A DNA stretch of 64,000 nt from Rhyacichthys aspro (lineage: Eukaryota; Chordata; Actinopteri; Gobiiformes; Rhyacichthyidae). Position numbers and translations under genes: made by a program. The notes below the pieces were generated by a model, which saw only the letters and a list, made by a program, of their open reading frames with translations, searched no databases and had not been told where the DNA came from. Below, piece after piece: positions 45,855 through 59,000 of this stretch. How positions within the stretch are numbered: the first letter of the stretch is position 1; every line of letters begins with the position of its first letter. Where the stretch lies: contig CM072156.1 in NCBI GenBank assembly GCA_036850595.1, forward strand, positions 7,247,441 to 7,311,440, in the 5' to 3' direction.

Positions 45855-45887
45855 GAATGGAATATAGAGAATTTAAATATTCCATTC
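45855..45887. repeat. Perfect 11-bp inverted repeat (hairpin)
   Basis: GAATGGAATAT at 45855-45865 pairs exactly with ATATTCCATTC at 45877-45887 across an 11-base loop. GGAAT/ATTCC halves resemble TEAD-type sites (GGAATG) in opposite orientation, so this could be a paired binding site. Confidence 0.75.
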
Positions 45888-48800
45888 ATGAAGCTGTCCT
45901 TCACATTTCTCAGGAACTTGCAAATATCACAATTTCTCTTCCAAATCAAAATAATGTAAAATAGTGATAGTATATTCCAGATATGTGTCTGTGCAGCAAC
46001 AGACATATAGTGACTGCATTTTAGAAAGGTCTCATTCATTTTATATCACATACATTAAATACACATGCTTGCATTTTTAATCACATCACATTTACATAAT
46101 TGAAACAAGCCCCAGAGCTGTCACTTGTGAATTATATAAGACTTTGACACATATAAAAAGCCCCATAAGCCCCATTGACCAGGAATCTGAGTTACAATAC
46201 ACATTTGTGTTCACAGCTCTCTGGACCGTTTACTGTCACGTTTACAGCAATATGTTCTAATGAAAACCTATTATTGAGCTGCTGCTGTAACTCACTACTC
46301 CATCTAGTGGTACATAGCAATGTAACATGCCACTTGGGACTGCACTCAATCAGTGTGTCAGTCTTTGTTATTTCTGCACAGCAGACATCACTTTTGTCCC
46401 GTTGGCTTCATCTTGTCGACTGAGTGGATCCACACGTCTTATGCATGACTTCTGCGTGTCCTATTTTTCTTTAGTGTGTGAATCCAAACGGCGGTTGATG
46501 AGTGTAAGCACCACTTAGGGTCTTGGACCCCTGCTGTGCCTCTGGGGGGACTGCCCTCCATAGATTAGACACCATCTGTTAAGTGGCACTTGTACTCACA
46601 AACACATAGGCACGCACACGTCACACATCTGTTGCATGGCTCAGACACTTTTTTAGGATGTACCCTTATGCTTTGTTTTGATACTCAACTTCACATGTTC
46701 TTGGATGCTACTTTTCCTCTTCCTTCACTCTGTTTTACCATACTCTCTCTCAGCTTTCATCTGTCTTTACACTTTTCTCTGTAGTGCTTACTTCCTTTTA
46801 CTCAATGATGAAAAGAGGTTCTAAATGTCTGATTCTGTTGCGTTTTGGCCACTCATTTCTACAAAGACAACATTGTCACTCTACAAAACTGTTATTTTTG
46901 TAATTTAGACAAGGTGTTTTTGTCTGTTTCATGAGCTACAGGCCAAAATTTGCCTTTTGTCCAGTCCTTCTTACCCTTCACTTTCTGTCCTTCTTTCCTC
47001 TTCACTTCCCTCCCACTGTGTGTCCTTTATTCTCTCTTTCCTCCTCCTGTCTCCTCTGCCTACACTCCCACTCTCCGTCCCGACCGCTCCAAGTATTTGG
47101 GTGTCATTAAAGAGATGCCCCCCTCTCCTGCTGGGAGTAATCATCTCTGAAAGAGGACACATTAATGTTACCACAGCTAACACTGTTGGCTCTGTGCGTG
47201 TATGTCTTCCTGTCTGAGTGCTCGGCCATGCCAGCCTGGCCCAATTTGTTTCCCCTCAAGTCTTACACTCCTCCCTCAAGGTCACCTGGACTAGACTTTA
47301 GTGTGTGCTTTGTGTGTAACTGACTCTCACTGACTCACTGTTGCTGATCCCATGGGTCTTGTATGCCTTCATGAATGGGGCTCATTCACAGACATATTTT
47401 TCAAATCCTATTTTTGAAATTGGCATATAATCCTCAGAGCAATTCCACAGGAATTGATGCTGAACTTAAATAAATGGCTGCATATTTTCGCGTGAGAGAC
47501 AAGCTCATTCTCATTCCCAAGGGATAATAATGTCTCAATGTTTGGTCAGTGGGCCGTATTGTGTTCTAGTGAAGCTGAAGGTGCCTTACTGAGTTTACAA
47601 AATATGTAAACACACACACATAGACTTTTTACTTAAAATTGAGGAGAATTTTTATTAGAAAACTTATCTGATGGCTTTTTTTCTGAATGTAAGCACTTCC
47701 TTTGCCACTGGATTAAAAGGCAATTGTCAGGTGTATCCAAACATAACTATTCAGCAAAATCTGTGACCCATACAACTGTTAATAAGAGATAAGCAGTACA
47801 AATGTAAGTTCAAATATAAGCTCAAGCTCAAAACAAGCTTCAACCATTTATATTGGTGCCACTTACATGTGAATTAAGGCCCAGTTGTTATTATTTTGAT
47901 ATTCACATTGCCAGTATCAAATTGAATAATATAATATTAACACGATATAAGATTGTCACAATACAGACAGACTTCTGCAGTATTTATGATTTGATATTTT
48001 TGGCTGTATTCAGGGCATCTGTTTCTCACTTTGGTCGACTTGGTTTAGAAAATGTCACGCTTGATATGAACTACCATCAAGATAACCAACCTGCCACTAA
48101 GTTGTTTCTAAGCATCTGATCCAAACCACAGCAGCAGTCCGAGTTAGCGCTGTCTCACACGTGCTGCATTTACATCAGCGTCACTTGAGGACACGATGGG
48201 CCGGTGACCAAACGCCTCAGTATCCCTCGTCGGGACGTGAGCGCTGGCGAGCTTGTGTCAGCGGTGTGTGTTTTCGTGCGTGGACCGGTGCACGGGTTCT
48301 ATTTTGGTGTCAGCATTGTTTGTGTTTTGCTTGGTCCGTGCCGTGTGTGTGTGTGTGTTTCATCCTGCCTCCTGGGGTTCTCTGCTCTGAGGCAATTCTG
48401 AAGGTCAGAGATGACACTGTGGGAGGGGTCAGCCATCACTGCCACCCCCCATCCCCTTGTCTCTCCATCGCTCCATCTCTGCTTTCATGTCTTCTCATTT
48501 CTCTCTTGGTATGTGGACTTTATTAAATTTTCCTCTGGGTGGGTGATAGAGAAGACAGGAGGGGATCAGGGGAGTCATCCCTTCTTTGCTGCTTTCATCT
48601 ATCTTTCCTCTTTCATTCCTGTGAGGGGACACTGGTGTGAGGGCCCTCGCCGCGAAATAGGCAGCCCAGGAACCCTATGCCCTTTTTGGGCATCGTGCTC
48701 CACTACTGCTCCCTGATTTCATCTGGAGGTCAGAGCTGAAAAACTGATAAAAAGTCACACAATCTCCCAAATCTCATTTTCAGAAACATGGATGTTGAGG

Positions 48801-49203
48801 ATTATCAAGGTTCCACAGAAAAATATGTGTGGCACTTTCTTTGTTCCATATACGAACATATCCCGACTGCAAACTGTCTCCAAAATGGTATTTTTTAGGA
48901 GTTGCAGTTTTTAACATTTATAGTCCACATGGGCATTTTAATACTTAAACCAAAGAGTCAGTAAAATGGAAAAAGCTAGCTGAAGTCAAATAAATGTAAA
49001 TCCTATATAACCTTAGCTTTAACCCACTTTCTTGCCTTCATGCAACTAGCTCAGGAGTTCTGAGTACAGAGCTTGTCTCTGGTGAGATCTGCTTTGTTTT
49101 ATGTCCCATCCATCACCCTGACCTGTGCCATGTCTATTTTGGTTTAAAGTTAGATCTAATTGAAAGTTCAGAAAATTAGGAGTAAACCAAAGACAGTGTT
49201 CTT
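45888..49203. other. Intronic DNA with (GT)8
   Basis: Includes a pyrimidine-rich region (46960-47060), complex sequence near 47380-47570 and a (GT)8 tract at 48343-48358. The 121-codon and 101-codon frames at 48161-48716 are interrupted by the microsatellite, overlap in different phases and are not recognised. Confidence 0.45.
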
Positions 49204-49372
49204 CTTTGTAGTCTGACTATGATCAAGACACTGTGTCAGGATCAGGAGAGGGTCCCCGGGCTCCTGCTCAGATGCTGCCCACTGCTCCTGACAGGTTCCC
49301 ACAGCAAACACTGGAATGGATGGGTTAAATGCAGAGAACAGTTTTCCCTACAGGGCAAATAAAGGGTAACTT
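49204..49372 (+). repeat. Common teleost repeat ending 'gggttaaatgcagagaacag'
   Basis: 'gctgcccactgctcctgaca' (49273-49292), then 'ggatgggttaaatgcagaga' (49318-49337), then 'caaataaaggg' follow the order of an abundant fish interspersed repeat whose tail reads 'gggttaaatgcagagaacaa' and 'aataaag'. Confidence 0.65.
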
Positions 49373-49639
49373 AAACCTAAAACTTGTTCACACAATGCAG
49401 CCTCAACCCTCAGACTGTGTCATACCAACCGAAACCCTGTACTGCTCAGTTGAAAAACAGCTAAACAGAATGAGACAAACAAGGAATTTCCACATTCTCA
49501 GAGGCTGGGTTGATAAAAAGACAGGTCTTTCTCACCGTCCACTCAATACACTGAGAAGAGCCTTAAGGTAAAAACTTTGTTCGGCACTTCTGCTCTTCTC
49601 ATCAATCTCCCTCAATCAATGCAAATTAAGAAATGTGCT

Positions 49640-50430
49640 TCGCAACAGCAAAAAACATTCAGCCTGGGATTGCTTTGCAAATTGGGTTAGCTTGCAGGAT
49701 TCCCAGCTCTTCCTTTAATGAAGGGCTCAACACATGCTGCGATGCAAGTGCAGTGTCAAACATACAGGACAGGTAAGAGATACCAGCTCATCAGCGCACG
49801 ACTCATGCTCATTCACAGTCGGAGAGCGCTTACAACTGTTTTAATGCAAATGAAGGTATTTTTATTCACTCTTTATCATCTGCAATTAAGCAAAATCCCA
49901 TGAGGTCTCAACATCAGGTTATGTTCTTGTGTGTTACTTTTATGAAAATTCAGAAAGATGACTCTTGGGGGATTAAGACAGACGGCAGTATAATTGAGAA
50001 TGTATTAAAAAAAAAAGATGTTTACAGCAACAGGGATTTCACTATAAAGATTTGATACAGAAGAATTGGTTATTGTGCAGCAAACTATGTATAGAGAGTT
50101 TATACCCATATGCCACATGGGTCAAATTAGTGCAGTGTTAATGAAAAAGGTTGAGTCATATTCCTTCAAACAGTGCAAAACAGTAATAAAATGAGTGTTG
50201 TTTTCCCATCTGTGCAAGCTGCTCTTCATTTGAATGGAAAATGCTCTGCCCAATCAAACAAGCTGAGAACAATTTATCATGCCCTGAGTGCTTCTGTCTT
50301 ATTTGTGTAATGTGCTTATTATGCATCTTGCTGAGATTTTCATATAGGGAACACGTTGGAAGCCAGAAAACATAAATTCATAGAAAAACTGTGCATCTGT
50401 TTCTAGGAATACGTGGATTATTGCTTATCC
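49640..50430. promoter_or_regulatory. Candidate intronic enhancer
   Basis: Complex sequence, best at 50160-50340, with motifs such as 'tgctcttcatttgaatggaa' and 'tgtgcttattatgcatcttg'. No exon or repeat recognised. Enhancer identity is inference. Confidence 0.25.
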
Positions 50431-50739
50431 AACAATCTAGGGTTTGTATTTTGTATAAACGGGTAGAATGCTAGCCTCCATTCATTCCACACCTGTCAGG
50501 CTGCTGATGATACCTGACGGTCCTCCTTCCTGTTGTTGGCGATGACGGAGTGGTCCTTCTGCGCTCTGGAGCCTCATCCTTCATGCAGCCATGGCCCACA
50601 TCTCCCTAGTAGCAGATATAAGACCAGGGAGAAGATCCGTCATGGCTGCCTCTGTGGCTAGAAGTCATTTTTTAGCTTGTAGATAGGCCAGTGTGTGTGG
50701 TATCTCTTACAGGTAAATGTGATTTATTCAGAGTGGTGG

Positions 50740-51610
50740 CCAGCTTGGATATAGTCACAGCGACTCGACAGTAACAGAACAACCACACGAATTATTCTGA
50801 TTTCTCTAAATTCATCGAGGCGTTGGTGCTTTCCAACCTTTTAAAAACTGCTCTTTGTTTCTTAGTAAGTTTAATCAACCAGGAAGTGGCTTTTGTAGCT
50901 GCTGGGAATTATCATTCATCTCATCTTGGTGGTAAGCCTCTCAGTTAGCTGCCAATTCATTTTCTTGGCCTACACCCGATTTCATTTACTATTGCTCAAT
51001 TAAAATGGATAAAACTTTCACTCAACGGTAACACTGCACAACTTCAACGCTCTTTTGTTTGCATTTGCACCACTGCGTTCCTTTTCTCTGCTGCAAAAAA
51101 AAAGGAAGGAAAGGCCCTGCCACATCATTTAACACAACACTTACCTAATAGGAGACGTAGTGTAGAAAGCAGAATAGACAGACATTTCTCAGTGTCGTAT
51201 TAGAGCGGATTAGGATGATTCAGTGCAGAAAGGAGGCGTCACAGATGACAGCTTTAGCCACACGTTTCAGGAGGTGTCATTTAAACCCACCGCTGAGCCA
51301 AAATTAATTCACTCACGATGACTTCTTTTCATGCTCTATTTTTTATATATTTATCCCCGTTGAATTTGGTCCTTCTGTCTCCTCTCTGTTTACTTGCAAT
51401 TCTTAATGGATTTATTTATTTCCACTCCTTTTTCGACAATGTGACAGCAATCAAAATACCGCCACTTGCATGGAAATTGGTCTATTTTGTCTGTGTAATT
51501 ATTGACAGGAGGGATGGCTGGAGGAGTGTTGTTGGTGCGCTTCAGGCCTGTAGAAGCTTGCTCTGTCAACAAGAGAGCACGCTATGATTTATTATCGCTC
51601 AAAAGCTTCA
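50740..51610. promoter_or_regulatory. Candidate intronic enhancers
   Basis: Two complex blocks (about 50745-51060 and 51290-51600), the second with TTAATTC and 'tgtgtaattattgacaggag' (51493-51512) motifs. The 89-codon plus frame (51318-51587) begins with a hydrophobic stretch but has no start context, splice or domain support. Confidence 0.25.
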
Positions 51611-52089
51611 CTGTGCTGCTGACGTTCACACAGCTCAACAAAGGCCGCGTTCGAGAACCCGTTTGACAGAAGTCAAGTTTATATAAGCGTAACACATAAC
51701 GCTTTATTAGTCACTTCTTTTCATTTGATATTGAGTACATCAAAACCCGAGGGGAGGAATAATGTCATGGACTACTGATAACAAAATATAACAGAGACAG
51801 TACAATAATAATAGTTTAATATCTTATGAAATACATGAAAGTTAGTAAAAATGTTAGAACTATGACTTTTACTTTAAGTTTTATTACAGTTATGCAAAAT
51901 AACAAACATTTTTTGGCCAAATTTTGCAGCCATGTTGTGAGTTAAGGCCCAAAGATAAGAATAAAGTCAAATCAACTGCTGTTTTCACTTTCATTTACAG
52001 TTTCCGGGTCCTATTGTCTTGCTTTGTAGATTAAAACCACTGCATTTGTTTTCTGTGTTAATGGTAGTGCTTTCTACCTTCTTGGGCAC

Positions 52090-52330
52090 TTTTACATCAA
52101 GCTTCCATTCACCCATTCACATCTATTCACACAAACACTCACTCATTCACACTGTGGTGGTGGTAAGCTAGCTCTGCAGCCACAGCCCTGCCCTGGGGCA
52201 GATTGACGGAGAGACGTAGCAGCCAAACCAACCTTTTCAACAAACACACCTCCACAATCACACTCACACATTCATGCACCAGTTCCACAGACGCAGGAGG
52301 AAAGGTGGGTAAAGTGTCTCAACGACAATA
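52090..52330 (+). repeat. Common teleost repeat fragment
   Basis: Contains 'cacccattcacatctattca', 'gccctgccctggggcagatt' and, near the right end, 'gggtaaagtgtctcaacgac' with 'actgagggtcgcaggg'. This order matches an abundant fish repeat that ends 'gtgtcttgcccaaggacac', 'gggatcgaacc'. Diverged copy, plus orientation. Confidence 0.55.
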
Positions 52331-52876
52331 TGAACTGAGGGTCGCAGGGATCAAGGAGTAGTGAGTATAAATGTAGAAAGCTGTAAGTAAGTCTAAGGCC
52401 TCACTAATAGAACATTAGGAATTAAAAGGAATTAGAAAGGAATTACGAGGCGTGGTAAAACTAAGGAAATAACCCAAACTAAATCCCCACTTCCTCCATT
52501 TCAATGCAGATAATCTCACTTTTTTATTTTTTTGCACAAGAGTCTTGTCACTACTTGTCAGATATTAGACAATGCCTCTTTAAAATTCTGCTTCAGCTTA
52601 TCTTTATACTTTATGGAGCCACAACTGATGCAGAAAAAAGCGTACTTTACAACAAAGCCATTTTAGAGTTTGTCGTGAAGCATACATTTTCCGAAGAGGG
52701 ATTGAAGGATGGGAGGTCTAAGAGGGGTGAAAGGGTTTGGGTCTGGGGTGTAATCTACCTCCAGTCTGTGTGAAGAAACGCTGATAGCGAGCAATGGCAG
52801 GAGGTTAGGTCATGTCCCAAATGCAAACCCACTGCATTCTCTCCAAGCCTTAATGGCGGCCTGAGTTCGTGCCTGC

Positions 52877-52905
52877 TGTGTGTGTGTGTGTGTGTGTGTG
52901 TGTGT
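52877..52905 (+). repeat. (TG)14 microsatellite
   Basis: An uninterrupted TG run of 14 units plus one T. It is the longest GT-type tract in the window, and the frames crossing it on both strands (105 and 122 codons) are artefacts of the repeat. Confidence 0.95.
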
Positions 52906-55850
52906 TCGTACGCATGTGTTTTCACACTATATCGAGTTGTGTTTCCACTGTGTGCCGCACCGTTGGGAGCAGGGGTCTCGGTGGGCCCGCGGTTCATGCT
53001 AAGACCTCCATAAAGGGTCGTGATTGTGGCCGATTGTGTGAGAACGTGTTTATGTCTGTCTGGATTGGGGCGCCGACAGGGCTCTCTCTTGGGGTGGGTT
53101 TTAATTCCAAATGGACGTGTCAAAAAAGTCTGTGTGTTTACGGGGGGTGTGCGAGGCTGGAGGGGCTCCGTGGATGCAGGACGTAAAATGGTTATTGTAG
53201 TGTAATCAGCGTGGTGACCCGAGTCCGAGTTAATATTGAAGAGTTTGACCTTTTCTGTTGGCGGGAGATGAGGAGTGCCCTTCGTCCCCTGTGGCTTTGT
53301 GCTGGCATTCTTTTAGCACCGCATCAAAGGGGCACACACATCTACCTACGTGTGCATATAAGCAAGTCTCTGAACTGTAATCCACCCACACGCCTGTGTA
53401 AAAGACCGCAGGCACAAACGTAGCCCAGGCATATATGCTAACAGTATCTCTTTAGGCAAATGTCTGTCGTGATCAAGCTTCAGAAAATGTAAAACAAGTC
53501 GGACAGCTCTGTAAACTTGAGAGATTTAAAAAGCACGCATCAGAATGTATCTTCTGTCCTGAGATACGATCACTCAGGAGTGGCCAGGGACATTTTTGAT
53601 CGGATCTGTGCAAGAGTATTACGGGAATGCATCCAGGTTCACATTAAAAGATCTTATTCCCAAGATACCACTTTCCTAAATCATTAAATAACTGAGTACT
53701 TGCTGATACATTTAGGAGTGCCTAATATTTGTGAACCGCACACTTGACTTTTCAGATGTTTTTTCATTGACTTTGTTTCTGAGCATCTTGATACTCATTC
53801 AGTGCAGTATACATTTCCATTTATACATCTTAAATAGTCCTCAGTTTTTATTCATTCACGCTAACATAAACTAAATATGTCATCTATATATATATAGCAT
53901 GAGTTGGTTTTACCCTGAGCATGTTCTCATTTGCATCCAGGACAGGGAAGTGTGTGATCATGTGAACACAGGAAATGCAAAGCAGCACCAGGTGTGAACA
54001 GAACGACTAGAGCTGGCCATTTGACAAAACATAAAGAAAAAAACACACATCCACAAAGTGAAGTGGACAAAACCCAGAAGGCAATAGCTTTTCTTTTGTT
54101 GTGTAAAAGGACGTGTTACTCACCTGCTCTCACCTGTTGTCTCATTTGCATTTTGGAATCATGCCCAGCCATACCTGCCCATGCCCCAGGGACTTGCACC
54201 GCGCTTTGATATCACATAAAAGACTACTTTGCCAGCAACTAGTTCACTTATCCCTTTCTCAAGCTCACCTTTCTGCATTTTTCTGACTCGGCTGTTTCCT
54301 CTCCTCGTCTGCTTTTACAACCCTCTCCCTCTCTTTCACCTCTTAAATCCTCCCAGTAGTATTAAATTTATGTTTATACCTCCAAGACTGCCTCGGCGGT
54401 GTCTCTGTGTCCCAGAGGAAATATCCGAAGCAACAAAGCCCCAGGTAGGGAGCCCCAGGCTGGGTTTGTAGCTGCCGTGGGAGCCCTCTGAGGGATTTGC
54501 CAGCTCTGGAGACCCTGGAGTAAGTTGCGTAAGGTCTTGTATTACAGCAGACAGAGATGAAGAGCACAGTGGGCAGAAATAGAGAGGTTGTTGGCAAAGG
54601 AAATCAGTAAGTAAGTAAGTGACCTGTATCCAACCAAGTCTGCAAATATTTGTTACTATTTTATCTTTCAGGAAATGTTGGCAGTAATATTTTCAACCCC
54701 ACATTTCTGTTCTATATACTCCTGCAGTCTATCTCAAGTTATAATATGCGCTGCTTATAAACCTTTTCTTGTTAGACAGGAGGTAGGTTGGGGAGGTGGA
54801 TGGGTACATAAAACATTGGACTAGAAGACAAGGATCACATTAGTTATGATGCTTTTTGTCTTTCAAAACAAAGATTTTGTTACATTTTGTATTTTCAGTT
54901 GAAAAAGAATGGCTTTATTCAGCCTAAAAAAATAAATTAAAAAAATGGTCTGCACTTTTACTGACAAACAATGTTCCGTTAAAAAAAATGATGTTCCTGA
55001 TGAAAACAAGAACTACAAATGTGACAAAATACAGTGTTTAATTTCGGCCTGGCAAACTGGTAAATGCAGACTCTTTTATAAAAGCATGAGCACTTTTCTG
55101 GTGGCATGGAAACAGTCGCTCAGTTAGCATTTTTGCTCAATTAAGAGAAAGGAAGTGGTGATTTGAAAACAAATCACTTGCCCAACCTTGACATTTGCCT
55201 AAACCCCGACCTACGTTAAACCTCTGCCTTGTTTTCAAAATGAGCAATTGGTTTCACATGTACTCACAAGTGAGCTGATGAAGTCACTCTTGCAACCATT
55301 TACACAGGCTCAAATGCAAACAAAATGTCTAACACAGCTCAGTGCCTGTTCCTTTCTGGTGCTTGAGTAAATGTAGGCTGTATGTCAGTCCTGTCAGAGC
55401 CGACGGTGGGTTTTCACTCGTCTGCAGAATGCCGTTCAGTAGCCCAATGTATACACCCTGTAATCTTTTCTGCTTTGTTATACAGCTCTAGTGTAAACTT
55501 TCAGCGGTGATGGACAACTATACAATAGTCAGGCATTTCCCATGGCTGCTGTTCAATGGAGCACTGCTTAATGACAGACTGAACTTACCCATAGGAGAAC
55601 AACGGGGCAAATTAACTCTCAATGAAACTGGAAATATACCTTTGTGGACAGAATAAAGGTGTTAAAAATCCAGGCTTTTTTCATCTTTTTTATGAATTTG
55701 GTTTTAAGCCATCAGATACGCATCAGCCATACTGAGCAATTCAACACAGTCTCAAAATGACCCATGGGAGCTTTCATTCTTTAATGTACAAAATGAATTG
55801 ACTTGTTTATGAAAGAAACAACACCAAAACTTTGTAGAATATCACTTAAA
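52906..55850. other. Intronic DNA, small repeats only
   Basis: A GC-richer part (52930-53330) is followed by AT-rich intron. A short (TA)n lies near 53885-53898, an (AAGT)n-like stretch at 54606-54620, and an 8-bp inverted repeat, GTGATTTG-aaaa-CAAATCAC, at 55158-55177. No exon seen. Confidence 0.5.
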
Positions 55851-55854
55851 AGTG

Positions 55855-56045
55855 TGGCTTGTGCTTCTGCAGCAGCGCTCCCCCTGACTGCGTTATTGAG
55901 CTGCAGCCCAGTGCGGGTCAGTCACATCAGTCATTCTCAGATGGCCACAGTAGCAATATACTCTATGCTAATTGTTTGCCGCTTAATATGCAACATCAAT
56001 CAGGGCTAATTACGACATTGTTCCAGCACTCAGCATGAAAATAAG
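55855..56045. promoter_or_regulatory. Candidate intronic enhancer
   Basis: A compact, complex block with TAATTA at 56007-56012, GCTAATTG near 55968 and 'agatggccacagtagcaata' (55939-55958). No coding frame or repeat. Enhancer identity is inference. Confidence 0.3.
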
Positions 56046-59000
56046 CAGAGGAGAGAGTGAGAGGGTCTGATTCAGTGAGAGGCTTCATAAACATTTACAT
56101 AACCACAAAAGTAAGTGTGCACTTCATATTGTTCAACATATTCTTATCACCGTACGTTATATCGCAACTATTATTACAAGGTGCGTAGCTTTACCTTAGC
56201 CCCTCCTGCGTTCTGGGGGTTGGGGGGTGGATGGAACTTCAAACATAGGACTGGTCCTGTAGTAGAGATTGCATATTTAGGTTTTTGTGTTTTAAATTGA
56301 ATTTTAAACCTATTTATTATAGATTAGAGATCTATGAGATTTTTTTTTCAGCTTTGTCATAGCACATGTTAAAGTGCAAGGCAATTAAGTGTAGAGGTGC
56401 AGAGTCTGGTCATTGACTATAGTTTTAAATTCAGTAACTTTGGGTTAGGTCCAACTATAGATAGATACATTAGATTATATAAAATCAATAGCATATGTTG
56501 ATATAAAAAAAAAACAAAAAAGAAAGAAAAGAAAATGCAGAGTCATATACAGTGAGCTACATATACTTTAACAAAATGATATATAATGCTAAAGGGTTCA
56601 AACATAGGTTCGAATTGAGAACTTTGGGAACTGTGGCAAAATGCTCCGAAACCGGCACTGCTTCTATAATTTTTCTTGAAATAAGGCGGATCATTTTAAT
56701 GGCTTTCACATTAATTGTCTTTCATGATTGGTTACCTCAGAAATTGCTTCTAATAGGCTCCCATCACAGAGCAAACTCCACTTGTTCCAGTGAATTATTG
56801 TGAGATATTATGACATGCAAGACTAACAAAATAGTCCATCTCTGGAGGAAAAACGTATGCGTGCTGCGCCGTGTAATTTTTTCTCACACTCCCACACACA
56901 CACACTCACATTTAGCAACTTCTTGACTGCGCTGTGACCTCCCGCTTGTTGCCAAGTGCCTGGGATGGGGGCCCTCTGGCTTGTGAGGCTTTTTAATGGA
57001 CTCCTAGACAGTCCATTTCTATTATGTGTGGGGAACAACCCTAGTGAATGTGGCAAATTAATCACATTTGGACCCGGAATAGCTGGCACTTTGGAGTGTG
57101 AGCCCCCTTGCTAAGGTGTAACCAGAAGGACTAGAGGGGTCAGACAAGCACAAAATGGAGGGCTGGGGGGCTATGCTTTAGGTTAACCCCCAGCTGAAAG
57201 ACGAACAAGGCTGTCATTTTGTATTGGGGACATGGCCTCTTTGGCGCTCCTGCTGGCATTCCTGCTGCATTTGTAGGAGGTGTCTTTATGCATTTGAGCG
57301 CGAGTGTGAGTTTGCGTGCATGTTGTGTTGGAGTGCTTTTGTTGTGGCAAAGGTCAGCTTGTAGTGCCAGCTGGAGAGAAGCCTGTGAGGCCCACTGCAT
57401 AGACAACCCTGGAAAAAGGAGGTTGAATGAAATGTGGGGGAGATGTAGTTTGAACAAGCTAAAACATTTCTGTGTGGGACGAAGTGGGAGATAGCAAATG
57501 GTAAGAATTTTGGGACAAACAGCCAGATAAAACGGGTTTTTTTTGCAATGTCTCAGGCTGGGAAATAGTTTAAAATCTTAGTTTCCCCCAATCTGTCTAA
57601 ATAAAGGCTTCACAATGGCTCATTTTATTAATGAAATTTGATCATCATCAAACCATCAGCACATTTTTCTTTTGAGTCTCACAGTGATGCCCCCTGGGAA
57701 ATGTTATTCTTCAAGTTTACCAACTCATGATTAAAAAAAACCTCCCAGTTCTTTTTATAGCAATGTTTTTTTATTTTTTGTTCTACTTTTATTTATCCAT
57801 GTTTTGTCAAATTTTGTATTCATGAGTTACCAAATTCTGCTCAGAGCAAAGACAATAACAGATCAGCTTGCTGCACACCAGGGACTGAGCTGTCAATCAA
57901 AATGTGCACAACACATGGGTCCCACCGTTTGATTGGCACAGCCCATATGAGAGGTTAGGTGATATAACCTTGAAACCATATCACGGTTAATTTAACATTT
58001 TGCTTCAGTTACAATCAAGGCACCTTCTTTTGATAAACAGCCAATTGTGAATTTTTAAGCTGGACTGGCTTCAACAGACAATCCCCAAAGAGAAATAATT
58101 CCAGTCACAGGATTGTATCTGAAAATATTTTACGTATTTTAGCAAAACTCCACATTTGGCCCAGATTCTACCAGTGTGACACTCTTTTTACCAAATAAAA
58201 GCTCAACTTGAAATTTGCAAATAGTCCAGCACCATAACTTCCAGCCAATCACAATATGTAATTTTAATGTTTTGAATGTTTATTTAACCTTGCTTCCAAT
58301 AACAATGCATCATTTGCTCATCCTTGGAAGCTCGTCTGAAATGAACTTATTTGCATTTGTGATTTGGGAATGTGGCCTGAAGACTGGTGAGGCTAACACA
58401 CTGGACAAGTGATCAGGAAGGCACAGTCTGTTTGACTCTTTGACTATTTATCTCCTCCTTTTTGTACTGGCTCATATAAGGCAGGTGATACATTTCAAAG
58501 CAGATATAAAAGCTTTGGTGCGTCTCTTCTTAATACGCCCAGGCAGACTGAAGGAACTGTGGGAAGATGGAAGGCCAAAGTGGGGGGTTTAATGGTAAAA
58601 ACATGGAGATGAGGAGAGATCTGCCAGAGGGACCCCTTTGGGCTCCAGCCTTGGCCTCTGCTCAGTATGCATCCCGCTGTTGGGGATGATAGTGGGGGCA
58701 GAAGAAGCCCATTGTCCCCTTCTGGATCTTCCTCTCTATTGAAAAGCGAGATGGATGGAAGAGAGGAAGAGAAGAAGGCTGAGACAGAAAGAGGGCTGGG
58801 ATGTGGGGCTGACCCGAGCGACCCCACCCTGTGACCCATAGACACCCGCCACAACTGGGCCTTTTGTCTGAAGACGGAGCTCGGGGCGACCTCATCCGTG
58901 TAAAGTGGAACCCTTAGAAGCCCCCTTTCCCCTCCAGACTCACTCGAATGTGACAAGGTCAGAGTTCAAACACTGTCGAAGGCTCAGGGCAGTCAAATAG

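Noticed and set aside
52755..53186. Frames of 122 and 105 codons on opposite strands
   Set aside because: Both cross the (TG)14 microsatellite and contain its His-Thr or Val-Cys repeat; artefacts.
58495..58956. 153-codon minus-strand open frame, the longest in the window
   Set aside because: Composition is Ser/Pro/Leu-rich. It has no domain, signal or splice structure, and another frame on the same strand is open through the same bases. This length is expected by chance in GC-richer intronic DNA.
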